Assembly (NCBI GenBank): GCA_947303855.1
Contig: CAMYZO010000015.1
Span: forward strand, 1-46,036
From: an uncultured Prevotellaceae bacterium
Lineage (GTDB): Bacteria; Bacteroidota; Bacteroidia; Bacteroidales; Bacteroidaceae
DNA length: 46,036 bases
Direction: 5' to 3'
In this document: piece by piece, positions 27,702-34,831 of the stretch
How the letters are laid out: each line of letters opens with the position of its first letter
Position numbering within the stretch: position 1 is the stretch's first letter
The notes under the pieces: generated by a model
The model's database searches: none
Told to the model about the DNA's origin: nothing
What the model saw: the letters and a program-made list of their open reading frames with translations, nothing else
Translations under genes and position numbers: made by a program

Positions 27702-28301
27702 ATGGGTACTACAGAGCATCGTCCCGTCCTTATTGTCATTGCCGGACCTAATGGTTCTGGCAAGACTACCATTACTTCAAAGATTCTCAAACACGAATGG
27801 CTGGAGGGAGCTGTATATATCAATCCCGATCAGGTGGCTCAAGACCGTTTTGGCGACTGGAACTCACCAGAGGCCGTTATGCAAGCCGCCCAATACTGCG
27901 AGAGGGAAAGAGAAACGTGTCTGCATAACAAACAGAGTTTGATTTTCGAGACCGTACTGTCTTCCAAAGGAAAGGTCGATTTCATCCGCCGTGCCCGTGA
28001 AGTAGGTTATTTCATTCGCCTGTTCTTCGTTTCCACGAATCATCCTTCCATCAACTCTTCGCGCATTGCCAAGCGTGTGATGAAGGGTGGTCATGATGTT
28101 CCTATCCCCAAAATCATTTCTCGCTACCAGAAGTCGATAGTCAACTGTAAGCGTTGCACCGCTCTTGCCGACCGCGTTTACGTTTACGACAACTCTATTG
28201 ACGATGCCGATGCTCGTCTGCTCTTCCGACTAACCGACGGTCAGCTGTTCAAGCAATATACCGATGACATTCCCGAATGGGCAGCGACAATACTCAAATA
28301 A
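27702..28301 (+). CDS. Zeta-toxin-family P-loop kinase
   Basis: The 199-residue protein has Walker A GPNGSGKT at 15-22, the substrate-region motif YINPDQVAQDRFGDWNSPEA and a late basic GGHDVPIPKIISRYQKS, all typical of the short Bacteroidota zeta/AAA_33 branch. Zeta toxins phosphorylate UDP-N-acetylglucosamine, but in this branch other nucleotide or sugar substrates cannot be excluded. The frame continues 30 codons upstream inside the partner gene; ATG at 27702 is chosen because it follows the partner's stop by one base and begins the conserved fold. Confidence 0.85.
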   Translation: MGTTEHRPVLIVIAGPNGSGKTTITSKILKHEWLEGAVYINPDQVAQDRFGDWNSPEAVMQAAQYCERERETCLHNKQSLIFETVLSSKGKVDFIRRAREVGYFIRLFFVSTNHPSINSSRIAKRVMKGGHDVPIPKIISRYQKSIVNCKRCTALADRVYVYDNSIDDADARLLFRLTDGQLFKQYTDDIPEWAATILK

Positions 28302-28393
28302 ATAAAGACAACATGAGCGGACAGACCGACACACATTCGCCTCTTTCCGCTCATTATCATAAACAGATAAATCGGATTTTAGATTAAGCTAGA
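28302..28393 (+). other. Short spacer with a 24-codon frame
   Basis: ATG at 28313 opens a 24-residue frame (MSGQTDTHSPLSAHYHKQIN...) ending at 28387. GAGCGGA/TCCGCTC could form a weak stem. No promoter box is evident, so the ferredoxin gene may be read from the toxin promoter. Confidence 0.3.
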
Positions 28394-28615
28394 ATGAAAC
28401 AATTCCAAACAGACCATATAGACGTGGATTCCCACAAGTGCCAGGCCTGCTGGGAGTGTTACGAGGCTTGCCCCAAGCAGGTATTTGGGAAAATCAATGT
28501 GCTCAGACTTGGTGTCCACAAGCACATATATGTGAAGAAACCTGCCGGCTGCATCGGCTGCAAAAAGTGTATCAAGGTATGTCAGCACGGAGCAATCACC
28601 GCAGTCAGCGCATAA
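28394..28615 (+). CDS. 2[4Fe-4S] ferredoxin-type protein
   Basis: The 73-residue protein has two cluster motifs, CQACWECYEACP (about 15-26) and CIGCKKCIKVCQ (about 53-64), separated by a longer loop than in clostridial ferredoxins. It is a probable electron carrier. Its last 37 bases overlap the start of the membrane gene in another frame, implying coupled expression and a joint role. Confidence 0.9.
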   Translation: MKQFQTDHIDVDSHKCQACWECYEACPKQVFGKINVLRLGVHKHIYVKKPAGCIGCKKCIKVCQHGAITAVSA

Positions 28616-28983
28616 CCGGCCTGTTGCTGATACCTGCATTCATAGCGACAGCAATAACGGGTGTCGGATTCTATTTTGCAGGATTCGACACGCCCCATGA
28701 GGTGTGGGAGCAGTGGGCTACGGCACACACCGTTTCGGGTGTACTGATGGCTATCCTCGCCATTCTTCATATCTATCAGCATTGGAGATGGTACAAGTCA
28801 TTCTTTACTCATGGTGTTGGCAGGAAAAGCCTCGTTACGCTGTTACTTTCAATGGTGTTTCTTCTCCTTTTCATCACTGGTTTGGTGCTCATTATAGTAA
28901 TCGACGGGCCGAACTCGTGGGTGGGCACCTTCCACTTCTGGATTGGCCTTGCCCTCATCGGATTTTCCCTCTGGCACATTTAA
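28579..28983 (+). CDS. DUF4405-type integral membrane protein
   Basis: The 134-residue product has four predicted membrane helices (TGLLLIPAFIATAITGVGFYF; VSGVLMAILAILHIYQHWRW; LVTLLLSMVFLLLFITGLVL; FHFWIGLALIGFSLWHI). Histidines near helix ends (AHTVSG, LHIYQHWRWY, GTFHFW, LWHI) could bind haem, as suggested for DUF4405 proteins. ATG at 28579 lies within the ferredoxin gene. The protein ends abruptly at LWHI, slightly shorter than I would expect, and the next gene lacks its N-terminus, so a deletion may lie at about 28980-29000. With the ferredoxin it may form a membrane electron-transfer unit. Confidence 0.75.
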   Translation: MSARSNHRSQRITGLLLIPAFIATAITGVGFYFAGFDTPHEVWEQWATAHTVSGVLMAILAILHIYQHWRWYKSFFTHGVGRKSLVTLLLSMVFLLLFITGLVLIIVIDGPNSWVGTFHFWIGLALIGFSLWHI

Positions 28984-29006
28984 TCAACGGCTATTTTTTC
29001 CGTGAA

Positions 29007-29654
29007 ATGCCGAAACTTCCTGATGCTGTGTCAAGCGTTACACGGTTGAAGGACAAGGAAGGAAATAGCCTGGTCGCCATCGGGCTGAATGTCGATTTGC
29101 CCAAGTCGGTCATCCGTCAGGCCATCCCGCGTGAGCAGGTTCACAACGCCGACCAGTTTCTGAATGGTGTCAACATGATGTCAACGATGCAGGAGCTGAC
29201 ACAGGCGAAGGTGAAGGCCGACGGCACATTCTACTCGCCCAAAGCCGGTGAGCCGTTCCCTCAGTTCAGCGAGAAGGATATTGACGGGCGCACATGGACG
29301 AACGACAGCATCCGAGACCGTGTGATGGTGCTCAACCTGTGGTACTCCGGCTGCGGCCCCTGCCGTGCCGAAATGCCCGAACTCTCCACGTGGAAGGAGC
29401 AGTTGCCCGACGTGATGTTCTTCTCGGCCACCTACCACGATGCCGAATTAGCCAAGAGGATAACCGACAAGCACCACTTCACATGGACGCACCTCGTCGA
29501 GGCCAAGGACATGATGTCGTGGATTGGTACCGAGGGCTTCCCCTTCACCGTCGTGGTCGATAAGCAGGGCATCGTCCGCCACGCCGTCCACGGCACGAGC
29601 GAGGACAAGCGTGCTGAACTTCTGGCAAAGATTAAGGAGGCCGATGCTGAATAG
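29007..29654 (+). CDS. TlpA/AhpC-type redoxin, probably missing its signal peptide
   Basis: The 215-residue product has a thioredoxin fold from about 80 onward (GEPFPQFSEKDIDGRTWTND), with redox motif WYSGCGPCRAEMP (CGPC) and cis-Pro loop GTEGFPFTVVVDKQG. Relatives in Bacteroidales are exported, but here the first usable ATG gives MPKLPDAVSSVTRLKDKEGN with no signal peptide, right after the DUF4405 stop. The frame is open upstream without a better start, so the 5' end was probably deleted and the product may be mislocalised or unmade. Confidence 0.7.
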   Translation: MPKLPDAVSSVTRLKDKEGNSLVAIGLNVDLPKSVIRQAIPREQVHNADQFLNGVNMMSTMQELTQAKVKADGTFYSPKAGEPFPQFSEKDIDGRTWTNDSIRDRVMVLNLWYSGCGPCRAEMPELSTWKEQLPDVMFFSATYHDAELAKRITDKHHFTWTHLVEAKDMMSWIGTEGFPFTVVVDKQGIVRHAVHGTSEDKRAELLAKIKEADAE

Positions 29655-29666
29655 ATATTACGAACA

Positions 29667-29870
29667 ATGAACAAGAAAACTATCATCACCGCACTGCTCG
29701 CCGCAGTCCTCGCGCTGACATCGTGCCACCAGTCGGCACAGAAGGCAGAAGCGGAACAGCAGGCGGACAGCTTCGAAACCGTGACCAACGCTGACACGCT
29801 GCGACTGGTCGTGAAGGACAAGGAACTGACGGCAAGCCCCTCCGTCGTGACTGCCATATCTTCATCATAA
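29667..29870 (+). CDS. Truncated lipoprotein leader, copy 1
   Basis: The 67-residue product has a lipoprotein signal MNKKTIITALLAAVLALTSC and an acidic linker (AEAEQQADS). The first 144 bases are about 90% identical to those at 30889-31032, but the tails differ. The short non-conserved tail (KELTASPSVVTAISSS) suggests that a C-terminal domain has been lost. It lies 12 bases after the redoxin gene. It could have been the leader of an exported redox domain (inference). Confidence 0.55.
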   Translation: MNKKTIITALLAAVLALTSCHQSAQKAEAEQQADSFETVTNADTLRLVVKDKELTASPSVVTAISSS

Positions 29871-30070
29871 GCGGCATCAAGTTCCCCACAGAGATATATC
29901 GGTGATAAGAGAGGGGCTTGTCCGGGATTTCTGGGGGAAAGTGATGGCTACAATGGGGCAAAAACGGGTCATTTCACCTAATAATGTATAAAAGGTAGAG
30001 GCAAAGCGAACAATATCTCAGAAAATTGTTGTATATTTGCAGTCGAGTTTATAATCAAAAGACAAACAAA
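29871..30070. other. Intergenic region with promoter
   Basis: No gene seen. A short frame (SGIKFPTEIYR, to 29905) may be a gene tail. The promoter TATATTTG is at 30032-30039, preceded by AATTGTTG, a sequence also found before the second kinase gene. Confidence 0.45.
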
Positions 30071-30892
30071 ATGATGAACAATGCAGATTTTTGGGCTTCA
30101 GTCCGTGCCATTATTGCCGAGGGCTTCACGCCTGAAGGTCTGCTAAAACTGGATAGTTATGCAGAACAGTTTATCAGCGGAAGGCTTGTATATCAACGAT
30201 TTTCACCGCGAGAACAGCATGGCTGCGCAGCGGGCGGTGAAGCAAATGTCATTGCATCCCTACTCGCGGGAGCAGAAGATTGCCCAGATTCAGATGTTGC
30301 GGAGACTCTCAGCGAGTTCAAAAGAGAGCGCCAACGCGGAGCGAAGCAGGAAGCAGCCATAGAGCAATGGGCCAAGGCGGTAGGGTGTTGGACGGAGTGC
30401 GTGGACGACTCGCTGCACAGTTCTTTCGGCGAGGAGATTGCCGAAGGTGGCGAGGCGATGGTATATGACCACGGTTCAACACTGGTGAAGAGTATCGGCC
30501 TCGATTATTTCATCCTGCCGATTCTGGCCTTGGACAGGATAGCACTTCACAATGCTTACTTCCCTGAAACACAACTGACGGTTTTGGGCTTCGGACGGAA
30601 TCAGAAGGGTGAGTTCAAGATTATTTGCGAACAGCCTTTCATCGGGGGCTCGCATGTGTCTGACGAGGAAATAGCCGAATACATGCAGCGCATGGGATTT
30701 GATCTGAAGAACCCTCGTAACTGGACGTATGCCACGCCCGATATTTATTTGAGCGACATGCACGACGAGAATGTGATTCGCTCTGAAACTGGAGCCTTCT
30801 GTGTCGTGGACTGTGACATCCGCATCAATACGCCAGAGTTGCGGCAGGGCGGAACGAGGACTTTGACAACAGAAGTGGTCTTTGTGCCATGA
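30071..30892 (+). CDS. Putative polyvalent-protein-type kinase, copy 1
   Basis: The 273-residue product resembles the kinase domain named from phage/ICE 'polyvalent proteins'. Kinase-like landmarks are Gly-rich loop IAEGGEAMVYD (about 123-133), candidate ATP-binding Lys140 (TLVKSIG), catalytic-loop-like YLSDMHDENV (Asp232, Asn234) and DFG-like VVDCD (Asp247). An N-terminal module includes RFSPREQHGCAAGGEANV. Here it is a free-standing gene with its own promoter, not part of a phage protein. Its stop overlaps the next ATG by 4 bases. Activity and targets are unknown. Confidence 0.65.
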   Translation: MMNNADFWASVRAIIAEGFTPEGLLKLDSYAEQFISGRLVYQRFSPREQHGCAAGGEANVIASLLAGAEDCPDSDVAETLSEFKRERQRGAKQEAAIEQWAKAVGCWTECVDDSLHSSFGEEIAEGGEAMVYDHGSTLVKSIGLDYFILPILALDRIALHNAYFPETQLTVLGFGRNQKGEFKIICEQPFIGGSHVSDEEIAEYMQRMGFDLKNPRNWTYATPDIYLSDMHDENVIRSETGAFCVVDCDIRINTPELRQGGTRTLTTEVVFVP

Positions 30893-31080
30893 ACAAAAAA
30901 TCTATTATCACCGCACTGCTCACCGCAGTCCTCGCGCTGACATCGTGCCACCAGTCGGCACAGAAGTCAGAGGCGGAACAGCAGGCGGATAGCACCGAGA
31001 CAGTGACCAGCGCCGACACCCTGCGACTGGTCGATGGATCAGGGGACGGTTCCCTGATTCATTATGAGGTAAACGACTAA
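30889..31080 (+). CDS. Truncated lipoprotein leader, copy 2
   Basis: The 63-residue product is nearly identical to the lipoprotein leader at 29667 over its first 48 residues. Its last 15 residues (DGSGDGSLIHYEVND) are encoded largely by a REP-like palindrome at 31037-31060, which seems to have replaced the original C-terminal domain. ATGA overlap with the kinase gene suggests coupled translation. A strong terminator follows at once. Confidence 0.55.
   Translation: MNKKSIITALLTAVLALTSCHQSAQKSEAEQQADSTETVTSADTLRLVDGSGDGSLIHYEVND
31037..31060. repeat. REP-like palindrome forming the tail of lipoprotein copy 2
   Basis: GATCAGGGGACGGTTCCCTG followed by ATTC is an imperfect palindrome with a GGGAC/GTCCC-like core related to type A. 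Confidence 0.6.
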
Positions 31081-31081
31081 C

Positions 31082-31131
31082 GGGAGGGCGGCCCCGAAAG
31101 CCACGGCGGACGGCACCGCCCTCCCTCTTTT
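31082..31131 (+). terminator. Rho-independent terminator
   Basis: GGGAGGGCGG pairs with CCGCCCTCCC (31116-31125), then TCTTTT. Confidence 0.8.
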
Positions 31132-31388
31132 GTCCCTTCCATCTCCCTCTCATCTCCCTTGCAACGTCGAACCATCTACGAGCCATCTTCGAACCTTGGG
31201 CTATTCCTACCATATCCCTACCATATCCGAACGATATAGCTACGCCTATGCTCGGCCTATGTCATAGAATCGTGTGATTTCTTCCATTTGTGAAAGTTTA
31301 GCGGAAGTATTGGTAACAGTGCTTCCGCTTTTTCTTTGTACCTTTGCAGTCGAAACAATAATATTTAAAAATATAGGAGGATAAGACT
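31132..31388 (+). promoter_or_regulatory. Gene-free spacer with short repeats, a terminator hairpin and the SDR promoter
   Basis: No coding sequence. Short direct repeats (TACCATATCC twice, near 31207-31227) and GATATAG/CTACG words occur. AGCGGAAG (31300-31307) pairs with CTTCCGCT (31322-31329) before a T-run, a second terminator-like hairpin. TACCTTTG at 31339-31346 is the -7 box for the SDR gene. Confidence 0.55.
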
Positions 31389-32237
31389 ATGATTTTCGAC
31401 AGAAACGAGAAGAAACAAGTAGTGGCACTGCTTGGTGCCGGTAGTATGGGAACGGCCATCGTGCGACGCATTGCGGCAGGCAAGAAGATTCTGCTAGGCG
31501 ACATCAGCGAGAAGGCACTGGAGCGCGTCAGCGACGATTTCCGTCGCAGCGGTTACGATGTGGAAACACAAGTTGTGAATGCATTGGAGAAAGAGAGCGT
31601 AGAAGCCTTCGCCAAACGTGCGGCTGAGCTCGGTCCAGTGATGTATTTCATCGACACGGCCGGCGCATCGCCCAATCAGGCCTCGCCAGAGCACATCGTC
31701 GCACTCGACATGGTAGGTACAGGTTATGCTGTAGATGCTTTCGGGCGGGTGATGGCCGATGGTGGCGCAGGACTCATCATCTCGAGTCAGGCTGCCTACA
31801 TGTACCCCATCCCTAACGACGATGAGCTGCAGATTGTGAACGCCAGCACAGAGCAATTGGCTGACCTGCCTATCGTGAAGAACGTAGCCATGCAGAACTC
31901 AGGCTTCGCCTATATGATTGCCAAGCGCGTGAACCACCTGCAGGCTCAGCGTGCCGCAGCCACCACGTGGCGCGAACGTCGTGCCCGTATAAATACCATC
32001 TCGCCAGGCATCATCGTCACGCCCCTGGCCTACGACGAGTTCAATGCCAACGGCGACGGCTATCAGGCCATGATCGATGCATCGGCCGCTCGCCGGGTGG
32101 CCACCAGCGACGAGATTGCCGATGCCGCCTCGTTCCTCCTGGGCGAGCACGCCACCTTCATCAACGGCACCGACCTGCTCATCGACGGCGGTGTCATCCC
32201 CAGCATCCGCACGGGAATGTTCAAGTTGCAGGGATAA
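31389..32237 (+). CDS. SDR-family oxidoreductase
   Basis: The 282-residue NAD(P)-dependent short-chain dehydrogenase/reductase has the cofactor loop LLGAGSMGTAIV near 14-25, a Ser in IISSQAAYMYP, catalytic YxxxK in FAYMIAKRVN, and the late NTISPGIIVTPLAYDEF and INGTDLLIDGG motifs. There are more residues than usual between the Ser and the YxxxK (an inserted loop NDDELQIVNASTEQLADLP). Substrate unknown. It heads a unit continuing into the damaged alpha/beta hydrolase 6 bases downstream. Confidence 0.92.
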   Translation: MIFDRNEKKQVVALLGAGSMGTAIVRRIAAGKKILLGDISEKALERVSDDFRRSGYDVETQVVNALEKESVEAFAKRAAELGPVMYFIDTAGASPNQASPEHIVALDMVGTGYAVDAFGRVMADGGAGLIISSQAAYMYPIPNDDELQIVNASTEQLADLPIVKNVAMQNSGFAYMIAKRVNHLQAQRAAATTWRERRARINTISPGIIVTPLAYDEFNANGDGYQAMIDASAARRVATSDEIADAASFLLGEHATFINGTDLLIDGGVIPSIRTGMFKLQG

Positions 32238-32243
32238 ACGTAA

Positions 32244-33029
32244 GCCCTTGGAAATCTTCTGTTACATGGTTTCCCCAGCAGCAGCCACATGTTCCGCGAA
32301 CTGATGCCGGAGTTGGCTGACGAGTATCATCTGATTGCTCCTGATTTCCCTTCGTTCGGACAGACAGAGTCACCAAATCGTGAAGAGTTTGAGTACTCTT
32401 TCGACCATCTTGCCAAGATTGTCGATAAGTTCACCGAGCAGATAGGCCTGACGAAATTCGCCATGTATGTGTTCGACTACGGGGCACCTGTCGGCTACCG
32501 TCTGGCCATGTGGCATCCTGAGCGCATTACGGCCATCGTCTCGCAGAACGGCAATATGTATGAGGAAGGACTGGGCAAGAAATGGGAGGCTCGCAAGGCG
32601 TACTGGGCAAATCCCACGCCAGAGCTTCGCCAGCAGTTCTCTTCGGCATTCGCTCTGAAAACGATTATCGGACAATACACCTTTGGCACTCCCGAGGGCA
32701 GCGTAGGTCCCGACGGATACTCGCTCGATTTCTATTACGTGAACCTGCCGGGCCGTGCAGAGATGCAGAACGACCTGATTCTCGACTATCGCTCCAACGT
32801 GGCCCTCTATCCGCAGTTTCAGCAGTACTTGCGTGACAATCAGCCACCCTTGTTGGCTGTATGGGGCGAGAACGACCCCTCGTTTATCCCTGCAGGCGCC
32901 AATGCCTTCAAGCGCGACCAGCCCAATGCCGAGATCCACTTTGTGCCCAGTGGACACTTTGCCCTCGAAAGCCATCACACGGAGATTGCACGATTGATGA
33001 AGGAGTTTCTGGGAAGAGTTCTCAAATAA
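32244..33029 (+). pseudogene. Alpha/beta hydrolase lacking its start
   Basis: Haloalkane-dehalogenase/epoxide-hydrolase-like fold: oxyanion segment LLLHGFPSSSHMF, nucleophile region YVFDYGAPVGYR (Asp, as in that subgroup), acid in WGENDPSFIPAGA and base His in PSGHFALESHH. The frame opens just after a stop at 32241-32243, within strand 3, and has no ATG before the HGFP motif. The first ATG (32289) would remove the oxyanion residues. About 25 N-terminal residues are missing. It is likely a 5'-truncated pseudogene created by a deletion against the SDR stop, unless a CTG codon (32259) is used. Confidence 0.7.
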
Positions 33030-33062
33030 TTAGCACTATTATCTAGTTCACGACGTAAACAA

Positions 33063-33090
33063 AGGGGGCAGCAACCGCTGCTCCCTATAA
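33063..33090. terminator. Possible terminator between convergent genes
   Basis: GGGGGCAGC / GCTGCTCCC-type stem between the hydrolase and the EmrB-like gene. There is no long T-run, so this is weak. Confidence 0.45.
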
Positions 33091-33107
33091 TATGTTCTTT
33101 GCTGATT

Positions 33108-34793
33108 TTATCGCTTGTCGGGGATACCATAGTCTGGCCAGCGCTCCTGAGGGTAGTATCCCTTCAGTGTCTTTTTCGACTCGGCGTAGGATGCTTTGAC
33201 GAGAGTCATCAGGTCGTTCATCTTCTTTACCTTGGGGGTTAGCTCTTCACGCAGACGGACGCCACGGGCCACTTTGTGCCATGATGGAATCTTCTTCATG
33301 GTTGAGCGCACGGGCTGCACATTCCACAGCAACAGAACGAGCAGGAAGGCGATGCCCAACAGACAGGTGATGCCATAGAGTTGCTTGATGCTGACCAGAA
33401 GGGCCTGAGTAGGGTCAAGACCAATACCTCGCGACAGGTTCTCGGCTACCTGATGGCGCATGCTGTAACCATAGACGCCACCCATCAGCGCACTTACAGG
33501 GCCATTGCGGATGATACCGGCAATGGTGAGACCCATGAAGAAATGCTGGAAGGGCATGAGCTCTTCGAGGTAGATGGTGAGGGCCGTAAAGTAGATGGCG
33601 AAACCGAAGGCGCGTAGCAGCGTGGGCAGGTAGAGTCGCTCTAAGTTGAGCATGGGCGACACATAGAAGTACATCATCACCTGATAGGCCACCATACACA
33701 TACCACCAATGGTGAGCAGCGAGGTGTACTTCAGCTTCAGGCGCTTCATCCAGAACATGGTGAACAGACAGCCTAAGGCATTGCCAATCCAGCCTACCAG
33801 TTGCAGCACGTTGGTGGTCATCCATCCCCAATGCAGCACGCCACCCGTCAGCGTGTTCTGCAGCACCTTGGGTGTAGAGTCGAGCCACTCGGTAATCACA
33901 AACAGTCCCAGCAGGGGCAGTAGCGTCTTATAACGGAAGGCGGCCATATCAATATAAGGATGGCGGATATGGCGGGCGCGTTCGATGGTGAGCACCAGTG
34001 TGACGATGAACATCACCACGCCGTGACGCCACTGCACACCGTCGCTCCAGTTGTAGTATTCGCCATAGTTGAAGAGCCACACCAGCTCCAAAATGCACAG
34101 GCTCCAGAGCAAACAACCTAACCAGTCGATGCTGATGAGCGGCATAGGCTTCATGAAACGGAAATTCTTGGTGAGTGCAAAGACGATGAGCACCACCATG
34201 AGCATCAGTCCGATGACGAGCCAGTTCATCATCTGCCAGTTATAGTAATAAGTCACCACACCTGCCAACCACGACTGCATGAAGATATCGCCCACCACGA
34301 TGATATAAAGCAGAGGGAAGAATATCTTGAAGTCGCGCCCTGGCGCCATCCACAACTGAATGTTCGACATGCACTCGAAGGTGCCGCAGAGCTTAAAGAA
34401 GCCTGCAAGGAACGACAGCACACAAAGCAACGGCATTCTTAAAGAGGTGAGAGGTGAGAGGTGAGAGGTGAGAACGAGTGCCAGGAAATTGCACGCCATA
34501 ATCACCAGAGCCGATGTCAGCAGCAGTTGGCGGTTGGTAAAGCGGAACTTATAGCGGAAAAGGAACGGGAACGGCATATTTACGCCTACTACGCTGCATA
34601 TTCCGATGAACATCACGTCGTCGTGCATCAGGCCTGTGGTACCAGTAATCTGCGAGGCGGCACCCAGATAGATGCAGCCCGAGAGCTGGAATATCAGCGC
34701 CATCAGCACATAGAGCCACGGACGGATTTGTTTGGGTACCCATTCGCGATACATCGGCATCGAGAACGGCCCCATGGGTATTGGACCAGCCAT
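33108..34793 (-). CDS. DHA2-type MFS efflux permease (EmrB-like) with in-frame heptamer insertion
   Basis: Proton-coupled inner-membrane drug exporter, 561 residues with about 14 predicted transmembrane helices, as in EmrB. It lacks a crisp classical EmrB motif A but matches in length, operon and topology. At about residues 107-117 the sequence LTSHLSPLTSLR is encoded by an AGGTGAG heptamer array (34444-34472), placed in the loop between two helices. The C-terminal cytoplasmic tail is long and basic. Third gene of the tolC-emrA-emrB-like operon, 35 bases after the adaptor. Confidence 0.88.
   Translation of the reverse strand: MAGPIPMGPFSMPMYREWVPKQIRPWLYVLMALIFQLSGCIYLGAASQITGTTGLMHDDVMFIGICSVVGVNMPFPFLFRYKFRFTNRQLLLTSALVIMACNFLALVLTSHLSPLTSLRMPLLCVLSFLAGFFKLCGTFECMSNIQLWMAPGRDFKIFFPLLYIIVVGDIFMQSWLAGVVTYYYNWQMMNWLVIGLMLMVVLIVFALTKNFRFMKPMPLISIDWLGCLLWSLCILELVWLFNYGEYYNWSDGVQWRHGVVMFIVTLVLTIERARHIRHPYIDMAAFRYKTLLPLLGLFVITEWLDSTPKVLQNTLTGGVLHWGWMTTNVLQLVGWIGNALGCLFTMFWMKRLKLKYTSLLTIGGMCMVAYQVMMYFYVSPMLNLERLYLPTLLRAFGFAIYFTALTIYLEELMPFQHFFMGLTIAGIIRNGPVSALMGGVYGYSMRHQVAENLSRGIGLDPTQALLVSIKQLYGITCLLGIAFLLVLLLWNVQPVRSTMKKIPSWHKVARGVRLREELTPKVKKMNDLMTLVKASYAESKKTLKGYYPQERWPDYGIPDKR
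34444..34472. repeat. AGGTGAG heptamer array in the EmrB-like gene
   Basis: Four tandem units, in frame; identical unit to the arrays in the GH43 gene. Confidence 0.8.
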
Positions 34794-34795
34794 TG

Positions 34796-34831
34796 TAATT
34801 TACGATTTTACGATTTACAATTTACGATTTA
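34796..34831. repeat. TTTACGA-type tandem repeat between the adaptor and EmrB-like genes
   Basis: Four or five AATTTACGA/TTTTACGA units fill the 35-base spacer and reach the adaptor's stop codon. Confidence 0.65.

Noticed and set aside
30159..30362. Alternative frame inside the first kinase-fold gene
   Set aside because: The main frame keeps kinase-family segments on both sides (RFSPREQ ... GGEANV), so the second frame is a shadow and no frameshift is needed.
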